Shown: positions 1-8,341 of the stretch, one piece after another
How positions within the stretch are numbered: position 1 is the first letter of the stretch
How the letters are laid out: each line of letters opens with the position of its first letter
Assembly (NCBI GenBank): GCA_018650845.1
Contig: JABIFF010000017.1
Coordinates: forward strand, 92,298-156,297
DNA length: 64,000 nt
Direction of reading: 5' to 3'
Origin: Chloroflexota bacterium
GTDB lineage: Bacteria; Chloroflexota; Dehalococcoidia; Lucifugimonadales; Lucifugimonadaceae
Notes under the pieces: generated by a model
Databases searched by the model: none
The model's input: only the letters and a program-made list of their open reading frames with translations
Told to the model about the DNA's origin: nothing
Translations under genes and position numbers: made by a program

Positions 1-1167
1 AGTTTCGTGGCGTTGTTCGTTTCGAACGCCCTCGGGTTCGGTGGCGAGCAGATGCGGCTCGCCGCGCAGTCGTGGTGGATTCTCGATCAAGGTGGCTCAA
101 AGACTGAGATGGGCGTAGCAGCCGGGCTACGAGTAATACCAGTGGTCGTGATCACGCTGTATGCAGGTGTACTGATCGACCGAGTTGGTGGCAGACGCGT
201 TCTGATTCTAGAACGAGCCCTTTTAATAATTCTTGCGGCAATCACCGGGCTGATTCTTCTATTCGATCAAGTTCAGGTCTGGCATGTGATTGTGCTTTCT
301 ACCATCGCGGGCTCCACTATCGCACTCGGCTTGCCAGCTACGCAGACTTTGGTACCTGACGTTGTTCCAAAAGATATGTTGCAACCAGCGAATTCTATGA
401 ACCAGCTTGGAAACGCAGTTGGCCGAACCCTTGGCCCGCTTGCTGCCGGTGTGCTGATAGCGATTCGCAGTGCGGCTCTCGCTCTTTTTGGACTGGCTGT
501 AGTTTATGGCGTGGCGTTACTAGCGACATTCGGTATTGCGGCACGGGGCACGCGAACATCTACATCAACCGATTCTTCTGGTCGGCAAATAATCGATGGC
601 CTTAAGCACATTCGACAGAATCCGGTGCTTTTCTGGACGTTGTTTTCCGGCTTTTCGGTGATCTTTTACGCAATGATCTTTCCAATCGTCCCGGTCTACG
701 CACGTGACGTTTTCGAAGTCGATGAGGTGAAATTTGGCTTGATGTGGGGTGCGTTGGCGGTAGGACAGGCAACAGGAGCGCTGTTCATCGCATCGAAAGG
801 CGGCCTTCCTCGAAAGACTGTCAGTATCGTGATCGGTTCGCTCTTATTCGGAGGAGGTTTGATCGGTTTCGGCCTCTCTGAGTACTACCTACTGAGCCTC
901 GTATTTTTGTTCATCAACGGGATAGGATTTCCACTACACGTAACTTCATGGCTGACTCTGTTACAGCAACACTCGAAGCCAGAATACCGAGGCCGAGTGA
1001 TGGCGGTGTACGCGGTTGCTATGCAGGGCGTTTCGCTCGGGTGGCTTCTTGGCGGAATTTCACTGGATGTACTTGGAAACTTCGAAACGATTCTCCTAAC
1101 AGTTGCCGGGAGTATGACGATGATCTTGCTACCGGTCGTATTCTCGAAAGAAATTCGAAGAGTGTGA
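1..1167 (+). CDS. MFS transporter, 5' end outside window
   Basis: Major facilitator superfamily permease resembling the enterobactin-exporter-like MFS_3 group, predicted to move small molecules across the inner membrane. The frame is open from base 1, so the true start lies upstream; the GTG at 7 is only the first start-like codon. About ten to eleven hydrophobic segments are visible. The loop between the second and third segments has the MFS signature shape, with GVLIDRVGGRRVL at about residues 54-66. The charged central loop (about 180-200, Thr/Ser-rich) separates two six-helix halves. The substrate cannot be read from sequence. It ends 34 bases before an amidohydrolase on the same strand, so co-transcription is possible. 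Confidence 0.85.
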   Translation, partial: SFVALFVSNALGFGGEQMRLAAQSWWILDQGGSKTEMGVAAGLRVIPVVVITLYAGVLIDRVGGRRVLILERALLIILAAITGLILLFDQVQVWHVIVLSTIAGSTIALGLPATQTLVPDVVPKDMLQPANSMNQLGNAVGRTLGPLAAGVLIAIRSAALALFGLAVVYGVALLATFGIAARGTRTSTSTDSSGRQIIDGLKHIRQNPVLFWTLFSGFSVIFYAMIFPIVPVYARDVFEVDEVKFGLMWGALAVGQATGALFIASKGGLPRKTVSIVIGSLLFGGGLIGFGLSEYYLLSLVFLFINGIGFPLHVTSWLTLLQQHSKPEYRGRVMAVYAVAMQGVSLGWLLGGISLDVLGNFETILLTVAGSMTMILLPVVFSKEIRRV

Positions 1168-1201
1168 CCCGGTCGGGCTCCGGTGATAAATTGCCTGCAC
1201 C

Positions 1202-2032
1202 ATGAACATCATCGACGCACATCCGCATATCTACGCAGACCCGAGCGACCAAGCAAAATACCCAGTAATCGACGATCCGTGGAATCCGGGCGAACCGGCT
1301 ACTGCTGAAGACCTTAAGTCGAAAATGGACGAATCGGGCGTTTCAAAGGCCGTGTTCATCCAAACCAGCACGTATTACGCCTATGACAACCGCTACGTGA
1401 TGGATTCGACCCAAAAATACTCAGAATGGGCGACCGGAGTAGTAACGCTCAGCCCTGATGATCCGCAGCACCTCGACGTACTTCAAGACGCGGTCGAAAA
1501 TTACTCGGTGCGGGGTCTCAGAGGTACTTCCGATCAGCACGGCAGGATCGATTCTGCAAACGTGAAGCGTCTTTGGTCTAAGGCTCGTGATCTCGGAATC
1601 ACGGTCAACTGCATGGTTCTTGACGATCTAGATCGTGTGCCAGAAATCGAAGCGCTTGCACGCGAACTAAGCGATCTGAACATCGTCATCGATCACTGCT
1701 TCATGCTCAACACTGTTCGAAAAACAGAAGAATCCCTAAAAGCACTCGAACGACTCGCGAAGCAGCCAAACATCCACGCCAAGCTAACGAGCGGAACACA
1801 CGGTTCTTCGAGGGTTTATCCGCACGAAGACATGCACGCCCCTCTCAAGCGAGTAATCGATGCGTTCACGCCTGACAGATGCGCATGGGGATCGAATTTT
1901 CCGAACGCACTATGGTCGAAAGGCACGAGCTACGCCCAGAATCTCTCTCTCTTCACAGATGAAATTGGTCTTTCAAACTCAGACCAAGAGGCGATTTTAG
2001 GCAGAACGGCCGAACGCCTGTGGTTTTCGTAG
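1202..2032 (+). CDS. Amidohydrolase family 2 (TIM-barrel metal hydrolase)
   Basis: Predicted metal-dependent hydrolase or decarboxylase of the amidohydrolase_2 family (PF04909). The N-terminal metal motif appears as DAHPHI (residues 5-10), VIDHC near residue 162 supplies a conserved histidine, and the C-terminal WGSNFPN segment (about 226-232) carries the family barrel signature with Asn where many members have Asp. Length of 276 residues is normal. It starts with ATG 34 bases after the MFS gene and is followed by a strong hairpin terminator at 2058-2089, so it is probably the last gene of that transcript. Related enzymes act on lactones, aromatic acids or sugar lactones; the substrate is unknown here. 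Confidence 0.85.
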   Translation: MNIIDAHPHIYADPSDQAKYPVIDDPWNPGEPATAEDLKSKMDESGVSKAVFIQTSTYYAYDNRYVMDSTQKYSEWATGVVTLSPDDPQHLDVLQDAVENYSVRGLRGTSDQHGRIDSANVKRLWSKARDLGITVNCMVLDDLDRVPEIEALARELSDLNIVIDHCFMLNTVRKTEESLKALERLAKQPNIHAKLTSGTHGSSRVYPHEDMHAPLKRVIDAFTPDRCAWGSNFPNALWSKGTSYAQNLSLFTDEIGLSNSDQEAILGRTAERLWFS

Positions 2033-2057
2033 CAAGGTAAAGAATTCGACAGACGCG

Positions 2058-2089
2058 AAATGGCCGACCTCCTGAGAGATCGGCCATTT
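2058..2089. terminator. Bidirectional hairpin terminator
   Basis: Perfect inverted repeat AAATGGCCGA (2058-2067) and TCGGCCATTT (2080-2089) with a 12-base loop. It lies between convergent genes, the amidohydrolase on + and the chemotaxis receptor on -, and its A/T ends allow it to work in both directions. Confidence 0.8.
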
Positions 2090-2118
2090 CCTGCTATACG
2101 AAGAGGGCTATTCCTCGA

Positions 2119-4182
2119 CTATGCAGCGATTTGTTCTGTTGTATCAGCGTCTTCGTCCACCTGATCAAACGAAGTAACCGAAGGCTCGTTGATCTTGAAC
2201 ACAGATACTGAATTGCCTAAGCCAGTTGCCAGTTCGGCGAGAACGCCTGAAGAAGCAACAACTTCTTCTACCTGTGCACTCATTTCTTCAGTGCTGGCAG
2301 AAGCCTCTTGAGCAGAAGCTGAGTTCTGTTCAGTTGTGGCAGCAATACCGTCCATCGATGATCGAACTTCGCCTGTGTTTTCAGCCATTCGGCCTGCGAT
2401 TTCAGCGTTGTTCTGAGCGACCTGATCGACAGAATCGATCTTGTCGACCATTTCGGAGCTCGATCGTTCAACTTCTTCAGCCGAAACTGAAATAGCTTCG
2501 ATCTGATCGGTAACCTGCGATACGGATTCGATGATTCGTGCCAGGGCTTCTCCAGCTTCAGTTGCAAGCTCGGAACCCTGCTCGACCTGTTCAGATCCTT
2601 CAGCAGTTGCTTTGACCGATTCTTCAACGCCCTTCTGGACGGTGTCGATCAAAGTTGCGATTTCGGTTGTAGCCGTTGTAACCCGTTCAGCAAGCTGTCG
2701 GACTTCATCCGCAACAACTGCGAATCCACGACCCTGCTCACCGGCACGAGCTGCTTCAATAGCGGCGTTCAATGCGAGCAAGTTGGTCTGAGCAGCAATA
2801 TCGTCAATAACAGCGACGATTTTGCCAATTTCTGCAGATTTCTCACCAAGACCAGTTACCTGATCGGTTACCGATTGAACGGCTGAGCTAATTCGAGCCA
2901 TGCCTTCAGCGTTCTTCTGAACGATGTCGACACCGTTGTCGGCTGCTGTGTTTGCCTCAGAAGCCGCAGTAGTTGCAGATTTAGCGTTTTCAGCAACACT
3001 TCGAGTGGCGTCAGATACCGTTTGAACGATTGTCTGCGCATCGCTAATCGATGTGCTCTGTGTCTGCGAACCTTCGTTGATCTGGCCTACGCCTTCGTTC
3101 ATCTGCTGAATCAAATCAACTGACGACTGAATGCTTACCTGCTGCTGCTGAGCACCAGATGCGACCTGCTGAGAAGTTGTTGCAATTCCCTGCGTGGCAT
3201 CGCCAGCCTGGTTAGCAGCTTCAGATAGTTCGCCAGATGCTTCGCCAACTTTGCCGGCTGTGGACCTAACTTCTACGATAAGTCCTGAAACACCTTCAAC
3301 CATAGAGTTGTAGGCAGTTGCAGATTCATCGAGCTGGTCAAGAATTTCGTTGAATGCAGATGCGATAGTTCCGATTTCGTCACGTGAACTGATGTCGATC
3401 TTGTCGATCTCAATGTCATATTCATTCGTGAGGTCACCAGAAGCGATTGCTTGCAGATTGCCTGTGAACATAGGAAGGGCAACATTCGCTACCTTGTCGG
3501 AAACTTCTTGTACCGATCGAACGTTCTTGATGATTGCTCGAACTGTGAAGATCGCTACACCAGAACCAACGACTACTGCTGCAACCACAATTGCGATCAG
3601 TAGCGTTCGAGCCGTTTCAGCCGATGACTTCCCCGAAGTTGCAGCTTCAGAAGCAGCAAGTCCGTCAGCAGCAGATAGCTGTTCAAATAGAGCTACGAAA
3701 GAGCCGATAGATTCACCGAATTTTCCATCGTGAACTTCATCAGCAGCCTCAACGTCGCCACCGGCAACGAATGCGGTGATTTCCGCACGACCTGCGATCA
3801 TCTTATCGAACGATTCGTCGAAACTCGCCCGAACAACATTTCCTGCCTCAACATCCACAGCGTACGCAGCGTCGGCGTATGCAATGAAGGAACTCTGCAG
3901 AGTGTTCTGGAACTCAGTAAGTAGTTCACCGTCACGCGCCTGCTCAGCAGGGTCATCGGCGTTGATCCACTCTTCCATTCGCAGGTTAATTCGTTCGGCT
4001 ACGAGAGCAGCGTTACTCAAATCCTGGGAAGGAACAAAGCGGTTTTCGTACATAGACGTCATCGACTGGCTCAAGTTACTGGCCTGAAGAATTCCAACAA
4101 TAGCAATCGCAATCGCAGCGATTCCCATTATTCCTACCGTGCTGTATATCTTGGTGCCAAGACCAAGGTTTCTAAACGACAC
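2119..4182 (-). CDS. Methyl-accepting chemotaxis protein
   Basis: Transmembrane chemoreceptor of 687 residues that would signal to CheA/CheW. From the N-terminus it has a first membrane helix (about residues 14-32), an extracytoplasmic helical sensor of about 160 residues like a four-helix-bundle 4HB_MCP domain, a second membrane helix (about 192-214), HAMP linker, and a long coiled-coil signalling domain. The conserved hairpin tip reads [20 protein letters not shown], followed by [18 protein letters not shown], at about residues 462-500. No C-terminal CheR/CheB pentapeptide is seen. GTG at 4182 is preferred because GGGGG lies five bases upstream; a TTG four codons earlier is possible. No che genes are nearby, so it is an orphan receptor of unknown ligand. 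Confidence 0.95.
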   Translation of the reverse strand: MSFRNLGLGTKIYSTVGIMGIAAIAIAIVGILQASNLSQSMTSMYENRFVPSQDLSNAALVAERINLRMEEWINADDPAEQARDGELLTEFQNTLQSSFIAYADAAYAVDVEAGNVVRASFDESFDKMIAGRAEITAFVAGGDVEAADEVHDGKFGESIGSFVALFEQLSAADGLAASEAATSGKSSAETARTLLIAIVVAAVVVGSGVAIFTVRAIIKNVRSVQEVSDKVANVALPMFTGNLQAIASGDLTNEYDIEIDKIDISSRDEIGTIASAFNEILDQLDESATAYNSMVEGVSGLIVEVRSTAGKVGEASGELSEAANQAGDATQGIATTSQQVASGAQQQQVSIQSSVDLIQQMNEGVGQINEGSQTQSTSISDAQTIVQTVSDATRSVAENAKSATTAASEANTAADNGVDIVQKNAEGMARISSAVQSVTDQVTGLGEKSAEIGKIVAVIDDIAAQTNLLALNAAIEAARAGEQGRGFAVVADEVRQLAERVTTATTEIATLIDTVQKGVEESVKATAEGSEQVEQGSELATEAGEALARIIESVSQVTDQIEAISVSAEEVERSSSEMVDKIDSVDQVAQNNAEIAGRMAENTGEVRSSMDGIAATTEQNSASAQEASASTEEMSAQVEEVVASSGVLAELATGLGNSVSVFKINEPSVTSFDQVDEDADTTEQIAA

Positions 4183-4194
4183 GTTTACCCCCAA

Positions 4195-4600
4195 AGTGTG
4201 TTAAATCGCTCGCAGTGATCCTGTTCGGACAACAGGTGCGGCGTAATGCCGGACTTCTAATAGGCTCAAGTGGCCGAACAAAATTCATTGCTCAGCCGTT
4301 CAACTCAATTCGATCAGGATTCCGTAACTGAACATTAGGATTCTAGAATTCTGAAAACACTGTCTTGATCGCCCAATCAGGGGCACTTAAATACGTGTGA
4401 GTCAGGCTGAAACAACTTGGATACCACACCCAAAGCGGCTGATGTACCAGGATGGTTACCGAGCGGAAAATACCATCTCAATCAGTTCATTCCCATCTCG
4501 CATCGACCCGTGAGCCAAACGCGCCAAATAGAAAAATAATGCTCACTTTGCGTTTGAGCGGTGCTAACCTGAATCTTCTGTACGCACGCACCGATTCGCA
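4195..4600. other. Intergenic region between divergent genes
   Basis: About 400 bases between the divergent chemoreceptor and radical-SAM genes. It must hold promoters for both, but I see no convincing -35/-10 pair, no long inverted repeat and no credible small ORF. The reading frames here lack family resemblance. Confidence 0.5.
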
Positions 4601-4621
4601 GTGAATAGCCCTCGCCACAAA

Positions 4622-5977
4622 ATGACCACGCCTACACAACGTCCTCCAATGAAACGCCCGCTCGCCGTTCACGTAATGGCGAAGCCAAGTGGCGCCATCT
4701 GCAACATCGATTGCACGTATTGCTTCTATCTTGAGAAAGAAAAGCTGTACCCAGACAAGGCACGTGGTTCGTGGAAAATGGGCGATGAAGAGCTTGAGGC
4801 GTACGTAAAGCAGTACATCGAAGCCAACGATATTCCTGTCGTGAGTTTTGCCTGGCAGGGCGGAGAGCCAACTCTGCTCGGACTCGATTTCTACAAGAAG
4901 GCGATCAAGCTTCAGCAGCAGTACGCTGGCAAAAAGCAGATCACGAACGCTTTCCAGACCAACGCAATTCTCATCGACGATGAGTGGGGCGAGTTCCTAG
5001 CTGAACACAAGTTCTTGGTCGGCGTTTCTATCGATGGACCGGAAGATATTCACAACAGGTACCGGGTAGGTCGCGGCGGCGAACCAACTTGGGACAAGGT
5101 GATGGCCGGTATCGAGGTGCTGAAGAAGCACAAGGTTGAGTTCAATACTTTGACCGTGCTCCACAAGCACAATGCCGATCACCCAAAAGAGCTTTATGAA
5201 TTCCTAACCCAAGAGGTTGGAAGCCAGTTTCTACAGTTCATCCCGATTGTTGAGCGTGTTGCCGACAAGCTCCCGGCGCACTTCTTGCAGTTGGTAGGTC
5301 CCGAATTCCGAGATGGAGCGACCGTTACTGAGTGGTCGGTTGGATCAGAACAGTACGGAAACTTTTTGAACGGAATTTTCGATCAGTGGGTTCGAAAAGA
5401 TATTGGCAAGAACTTCATCCAAATTTTCGATACGACTCTAGCCGGTTGGATGGGTCAAAATCCCGGATTGTGCATATTCGCCGAGACCTGTGGCGATGCG
5501 ATGATCATCGAGCACAACGGTGATGTTTACTCGTGTGACCACTTTGTTTATCCCGAGTACAACCTCGGAAACGTTGCCGATACGACCATTCGCGAGATGG
5601 CGGAATCGCCAGAGCAACGAAAGTTCGGAACCGACAAGCGAGACACGCTTCCCGAGTACTGTCGCAGCTGTGAGTTCCGATTCGCCTGTAACGGTGGCTG
5701 CCCTAAGCAGCGGTTCGTGAAGACGCCGGATGGCGAAGATGGCTTGAATTACTTGTGCGTTGGATATAAGAAATTCTTCAGCCACACCGAGCCGTACATG
5801 AAGGCAATGGTTAGCGAACTTAGAAGCGGCCAGCCAGCAGCGAACATCATGGCGAAGACGAGCCAGATGCCGGAAACTGCCGGATCAGACGATCCCTACG
5901 CCGGAGTAGGTCGCAACGACGCCTGCCCTTGCGATTCAGGCAAAAAGTTCAAACGTTGTCACGGGGTTGCTAAGTAG
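4622..5977 (+). CDS. Radical SAM/SPASM protein, anaerobic sulfatase maturase type, with SEC-C tail
   Basis: Predicted formylglycine-generating radical SAM enzyme (anSME family), which oxidises a Cys or Ser of type I sulfatases with S-adenosylmethionine and Fe-S clusters. The KPSGAICNIDCTYCFYLEK region near residues 22-40 contains the CxxxCxxC cluster site. C-terminal Cys groups (CGD, YSCDHFV, CRSCEFRFACNGGCP) form the SPASM clusters. The last 20 residues add a SEC-C zinc motif (CPCDSGKKFKRCHG), an unusual extension. ATG 4622 is chosen over an in-frame GTG at 4601; neither has a clear Shine-Dalgarno. No sulfatase is present in the window, so another peptide substrate is possible. Confidence 0.85.
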   Translation: MTTPTQRPPMKRPLAVHVMAKPSGAICNIDCTYCFYLEKEKLYPDKARGSWKMGDEELEAYVKQYIEANDIPVVSFAWQGGEPTLLGLDFYKKAIKLQQQYAGKKQITNAFQTNAILIDDEWGEFLAEHKFLVGVSIDGPEDIHNRYRVGRGGEPTWDKVMAGIEVLKKHKVEFNTLTVLHKHNADHPKELYEFLTQEVGSQFLQFIPIVERVADKLPAHFLQLVGPEFRDGATVTEWSVGSEQYGNFLNGIFDQWVRKDIGKNFIQIFDTTLAGWMGQNPGLCIFAETCGDAMIIEHNGDVYSCDHFVYPEYNLGNVADTTIREMAESPEQRKFGTDKRDTLPEYCRSCEFRFACNGGCPKQRFVKTPDGEDGLNYLCVGYKKFFSHTEPYMKAMVSELRSGQPAANIMAKTSQMPETAGSDDPYAGVGRNDACPCDSGKKFKRCHGVAK

Positions 5978-5988
5978 CACTTTCCTCT

Positions 5989-6152
5989 CGCGTCCCGACC
6001 GAAGCGGAGGGATCTGGGGTGGAGCGGTGAAAGTTCGCTCAGTAGCCGACTACACACGATAGATTGCAGCTGATAGTTAGCTGCCACCATCGAACGAACG
6101 CGCCGCTCAAACCCGCACCCCGCCAGATCCCTCGGCTACCGCTCGGGACGCG
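5989..6152. repeat. Imperfect inverted repeat of about 35 bp arms
   Basis: Left arm 5989-6022 starts CGCGTCCCGA and contains GAGGGATCTGG. Right arm 6113-6152 is its imperfect reverse complement (CCAGATCCCTC to TCGGGACGCG). About 90 bp of unrelated sequence lies between. A single related arm fragment (GCGAGGGATCTGGTGCGGGG) occurs near 47770. It resembles a small non-coding mobile element or a very large hairpin. Confidence 0.6.
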
Positions 6153-6202
6153 AACACAGCAACCCTCACCCCGAACACCCGCGTGGCGGCGTAGAATTCC
6201 GT

Positions 6203-6227
6203 GGGCTAATTCATTAGCCCTTTTATT
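6203..6227 (+). terminator. Hairpin plus T-tract in the aldolase leader
   Basis: GGGCTAAT (6203-6210) pairs with ATTAGCCC (6213-6220) and is followed by TTTTATT. It could end transcripts from the radical-SAM gene. It also sits only about 30 bases before the aldolase start, where it could act as an attenuator. Confidence 0.65.
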
Positions 6228-6255
6228 ACTCATCACATTTGTGGAGCAACTCCCC

Positions 6256-7011
6256 GTGAAACTCAGGACCAACCGCGCAAAGCAGAAACTCGCCAACGGC
6301 GAAGTAGTAACTATCGTCAGCGGGATTACACATCCAGATGACATCGACGCAGTTGGACCTATGGGCTTCGACGGCATCTGGTTCGAGGGCGAACACGGAT
6401 CTACCGAAGCCGGTGAACTCGGAAACCTAACCCGAGCCTGCGACCTATGGGGCATGACCTCGGTCGCTCGAATCAACCTCAACGAGCAGGGCCTTATCTA
6501 CCGAACACTCGACCGTGGTGCACAGTCGATCGTAGTTCCGCACGTAAACAATGCAGCTGAAGCACAGAACGTTGTCGATGGCGGTAAGTTCACCCCAATC
6601 GGCAAGCGTGGCATGTACACCAGTCGACAGGGTCTGGGAGTTGAAAACTACTTCGACCAGGCAAACGACGAATCTCTATTGGTGATCTTGCTAGAAGACA
6701 TCATTGCGTGGGAGAACCTCGACGAAATTCTCGCCGTAGAAGGAATCGACGTGTTCTTCGTTGCTCCTTCCGACTTCGCAGCATCGATGGGTCACATGGG
6801 CGATCTTGGTCACCCTGACGTTGTTGAGAAGATCAACGACTCACTCAAGCGAATCGTTGCGGCTGGCAAGCATGCTGGTGCGTTAGCAACAACCGAAAAC
6901 GTTGCTGCGTACGTAGAAATGGGTGTCAGGTTCTTCATGACCGGCGCAGGTCCATGGATTTCAAAGGGCTACGACGAGTTCGTTGCCAGTGCAAACTCTG
7001 GAAAAAAGTAG
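6256..7011 (+). CDS. HpaI/HpcH family 2-keto-3-deoxy acid aldolase
   Basis: Class II pyruvate-dependent aldolase of the HpcH/HpaI family, cleaving 2-keto-3-deoxy sugar acids or 4-hydroxy-2-oxo acids. Family features include GFDGIWFEGEHG (substrate/metal region, about residues 34-45), DRGAQSIVVPHV (about 88-99), PIGKRGMYTSRQGLG, the metal-ligand segment LEDIIAWENLDEIL and the VFFVAPSDFAASMG stretch. GTG 6256 is chosen because TGGAG lies eight to nine bases upstream and the resulting 251 residues match the family. The open frame extends to 6064 but that part is repeat DNA. It resembles 2-keto-3-deoxy-L-rhamnonate aldolases, which would connect with the rhamnonate-dehydratase-like genes in this window (inference). 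Confidence 0.85.
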   Translation: MKLRTNRAKQKLANGEVVTIVSGITHPDDIDAVGPMGFDGIWFEGEHGSTEAGELGNLTRACDLWGMTSVARINLNEQGLIYRTLDRGAQSIVVPHVNNAAEAQNVVDGGKFTPIGKRGMYTSRQGLGVENYFDQANDESLLVILLEDIIAWENLDEILAVEGIDVFFVAPSDFAASMGHMGDLGHPDVVEKINDSLKRIVAAGKHAGALATTENVAAYVEMGVRFFMTGAGPWISKGYDEFVASANSGKK

Positions 7012-7099
7012 ACAATTAGACGTTTACGAATTTGGTACGAAAATTAGCGTTTAGCTAATAACAACTCAAACTGTGAGATTTTTCGAATTGAAAAGTGTG

Positions 7100-8113
7100 A
7101 TGTCCAAGCGAATGTTGGTTCTTGCGGGAATGCTCGCGATGGTAGTGCTTACAGCATGCCAAGCTGCGGGTAAAAACCCCGAGAACATCGAGATACCTGT
7201 CGTTGTTCCAACGGTCGATGCCTCGCTATGCCAGAACGATGTGTACCCATCGGACGCACCAGTGTTCGGAGATATCACTAGCGATCAGCTTTCAGGCGAA
7301 CCAGACGGAATCCGAATCTTCGACCGTGTCGTCGGTGATGGAGATACTCCAACCATCGAAGATATGGTGACGGTTGGATACACCGGCTGGCTAACTGATG
7401 GCTGTGTGTTCGATTCATCACACGCTCGTGGCGAAGATGCTGAACTGCTGCTCGTTGCCCTGATCCCAGGTTGGCGTGAAGCAATGTTGACGATGTCGGT
7501 TGGTGGTACTCGAAGAGTCGAGATTCCGCCTGCTAAGGCCTACCGTGAGCTCGGCTCACCGCCAGTCATTCCGCCAAACTCAACTCTTACTTTTGAAATT
7601 GAACTTCTGAACGTTCTTACCCCGCAACAGGCAATTGCCACGGCTACTGCTATTGCAGCCAATGCAACCGCAACTCCTGTTCCTACTGCAACGCCCGAAG
7701 GAGGGCCTATCGTGTCTTGTGACAACCCCGGTTACCCAGATTCCGCTCCTCAGTACGATGATGTGACTGAAGACCAGTATTCAGATGAGCCTTCCGGAAT
7801 TCGTGTGTTCGATTCAACGGTTGGAGACGGTGCTTCTGTTAGCCCAGAACAGACTGTTGATGTTCACTACACCGGTTGGCTTGTAGCCGACGGATGTGTG
7901 TTCGATTCTTCTTACTCACGTGGTCAGTCGATTTCGTTCCCAGTTGGCGGCGTAATCCCTGGATTCCGCGACGCTATTTTGGGCATGAAGGTCGGCGGGC
8001 AGCGACGTGTCTACATTCCTGCCGATCAGGGCTACGGTGCTCAGGGCGCTGGCGGAGCAATTCCACCTAACGCCGATCTCGTATTCGACATCGTCTTGGA
8101 CAACGCCCGCTAA
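7100..8113 (+). CDS. Lipoprotein with two FKBP-type peptidyl-prolyl isomerase domains
   Basis: Predicted surface lipoprotein that catalyses prolyl cis-trans isomerisation. ATG 7100 gives a clean signal peptide with lipobox LTAC (Cys at about residue 17); an in-frame GTG at 7073 would add nine residues. Two FKBP_C domains follow, at about 75-175 and 235-337, joined by an Ala/Thr/Pro linker (TATPVPTATPEGG). The second domain has the usual VHYTGWL, FDSS, VIPGF and GYGAQG elements. The first keeps VGYTGWL, FDSS and LIPGW but has lost the GYG loop (AYRELGSPP), so it may be structural. Internal duplication is clear: both repeats begin with YP or YPxSAP and DDV/DITxDQ-type segments. Confidence 0.9.
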   Translation: MSKRMLVLAGMLAMVVLTACQAAGKNPENIEIPVVVPTVDASLCQNDVYPSDAPVFGDITSDQLSGEPDGIRIFDRVVGDGDTPTIEDMVTVGYTGWLTDGCVFDSSHARGEDAELLLVALIPGWREAMLTMSVGGTRRVEIPPAKAYRELGSPPVIPPNSTLTFEIELLNVLTPQQAIATATAIAANATATPVPTATPEGGPIVSCDNPGYPDSAPQYDDVTEDQYSDEPSGIRVFDSTVGDGASVSPEQTVDVHYTGWLVADGCVFDSSYSRGQSISFPVGGVIPGFRDAILGMKVGGQRRVYIPADQGYGAQGAGGAIPPNADLVFDIVLDNAR

Positions 8114-8134
8114 GTGGCGTTAGCCACGTTTTCT
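8114..8134 (+). repeat. Stop-abutting hairpin repeat (variant)
   Basis: Directly after the TAA of the FKBP gene, GTGGC (8114-8118) pairs with GCCAC (8123-8127) and GTTTTCT follows. The same tail is found after other genes of the window; the following CCGGCAGGGTT is repeated near 47811. Confidence 0.55.
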
Positions 8135-8200
8135 CCGGCAGGGTTACTAGCGGCTAAGTCGCAAGCATTCAGCCGGTGAAGAAATTAGTTCGATAAAAGA

Positions 8201-8234
8201 AAAGCCCTCGATCATTTGATCGGGGGCTTTTTTT
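8201..8234 (+). terminator. Rho-independent terminator after FKBP gene
   Basis: AAAGCCCTCGATCA (8201-8214) and TGATCGGGGGCTTT (8217-8230) form a 14-bp stem with one G-T pair, followed by an uninterrupted T-run to 8234. Confidence 0.9.
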
Positions 8235-8235
8235 C

Positions 8236-8341
8236 GCCCTTCCCTCCTTCGGGAGGGACCGAGGGAGGGTAGACTGCCGCTAGGTCCCAAGTCGTTCGAC
8301 GACGCCCGGACCTTAAACGCCACGCCCGGAGCTAATAACGC
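8236..8341 (+). promoter_or_regulatory. Enolase leader with palindrome shared with 63.4 kb
   Basis: The leader contains a GGAG-rich imperfect repeat (CCTCCTTCGGGAGGGA), GGGTAGACTGC, and then AAGTCGTTCGACGACGCCCG. The core GTCGTTCGACGAC (8291-8303) is a perfect 5+3+5 palindrome. The block from AAGTCG to CGGAGCTA recurs just before another enolase paralog at 63411-63436. An operator is the simplest reading; a dispersed repeat is the alternative. Confidence 0.5.

Noticed and set aside
6064..6255. N-terminal extension of the aldolase
   Set aside because: It is translated from an inverted-repeat and terminator region, and has no similarity to HpaI proteins. GTG 6256 has a fitting ribosome binding site.
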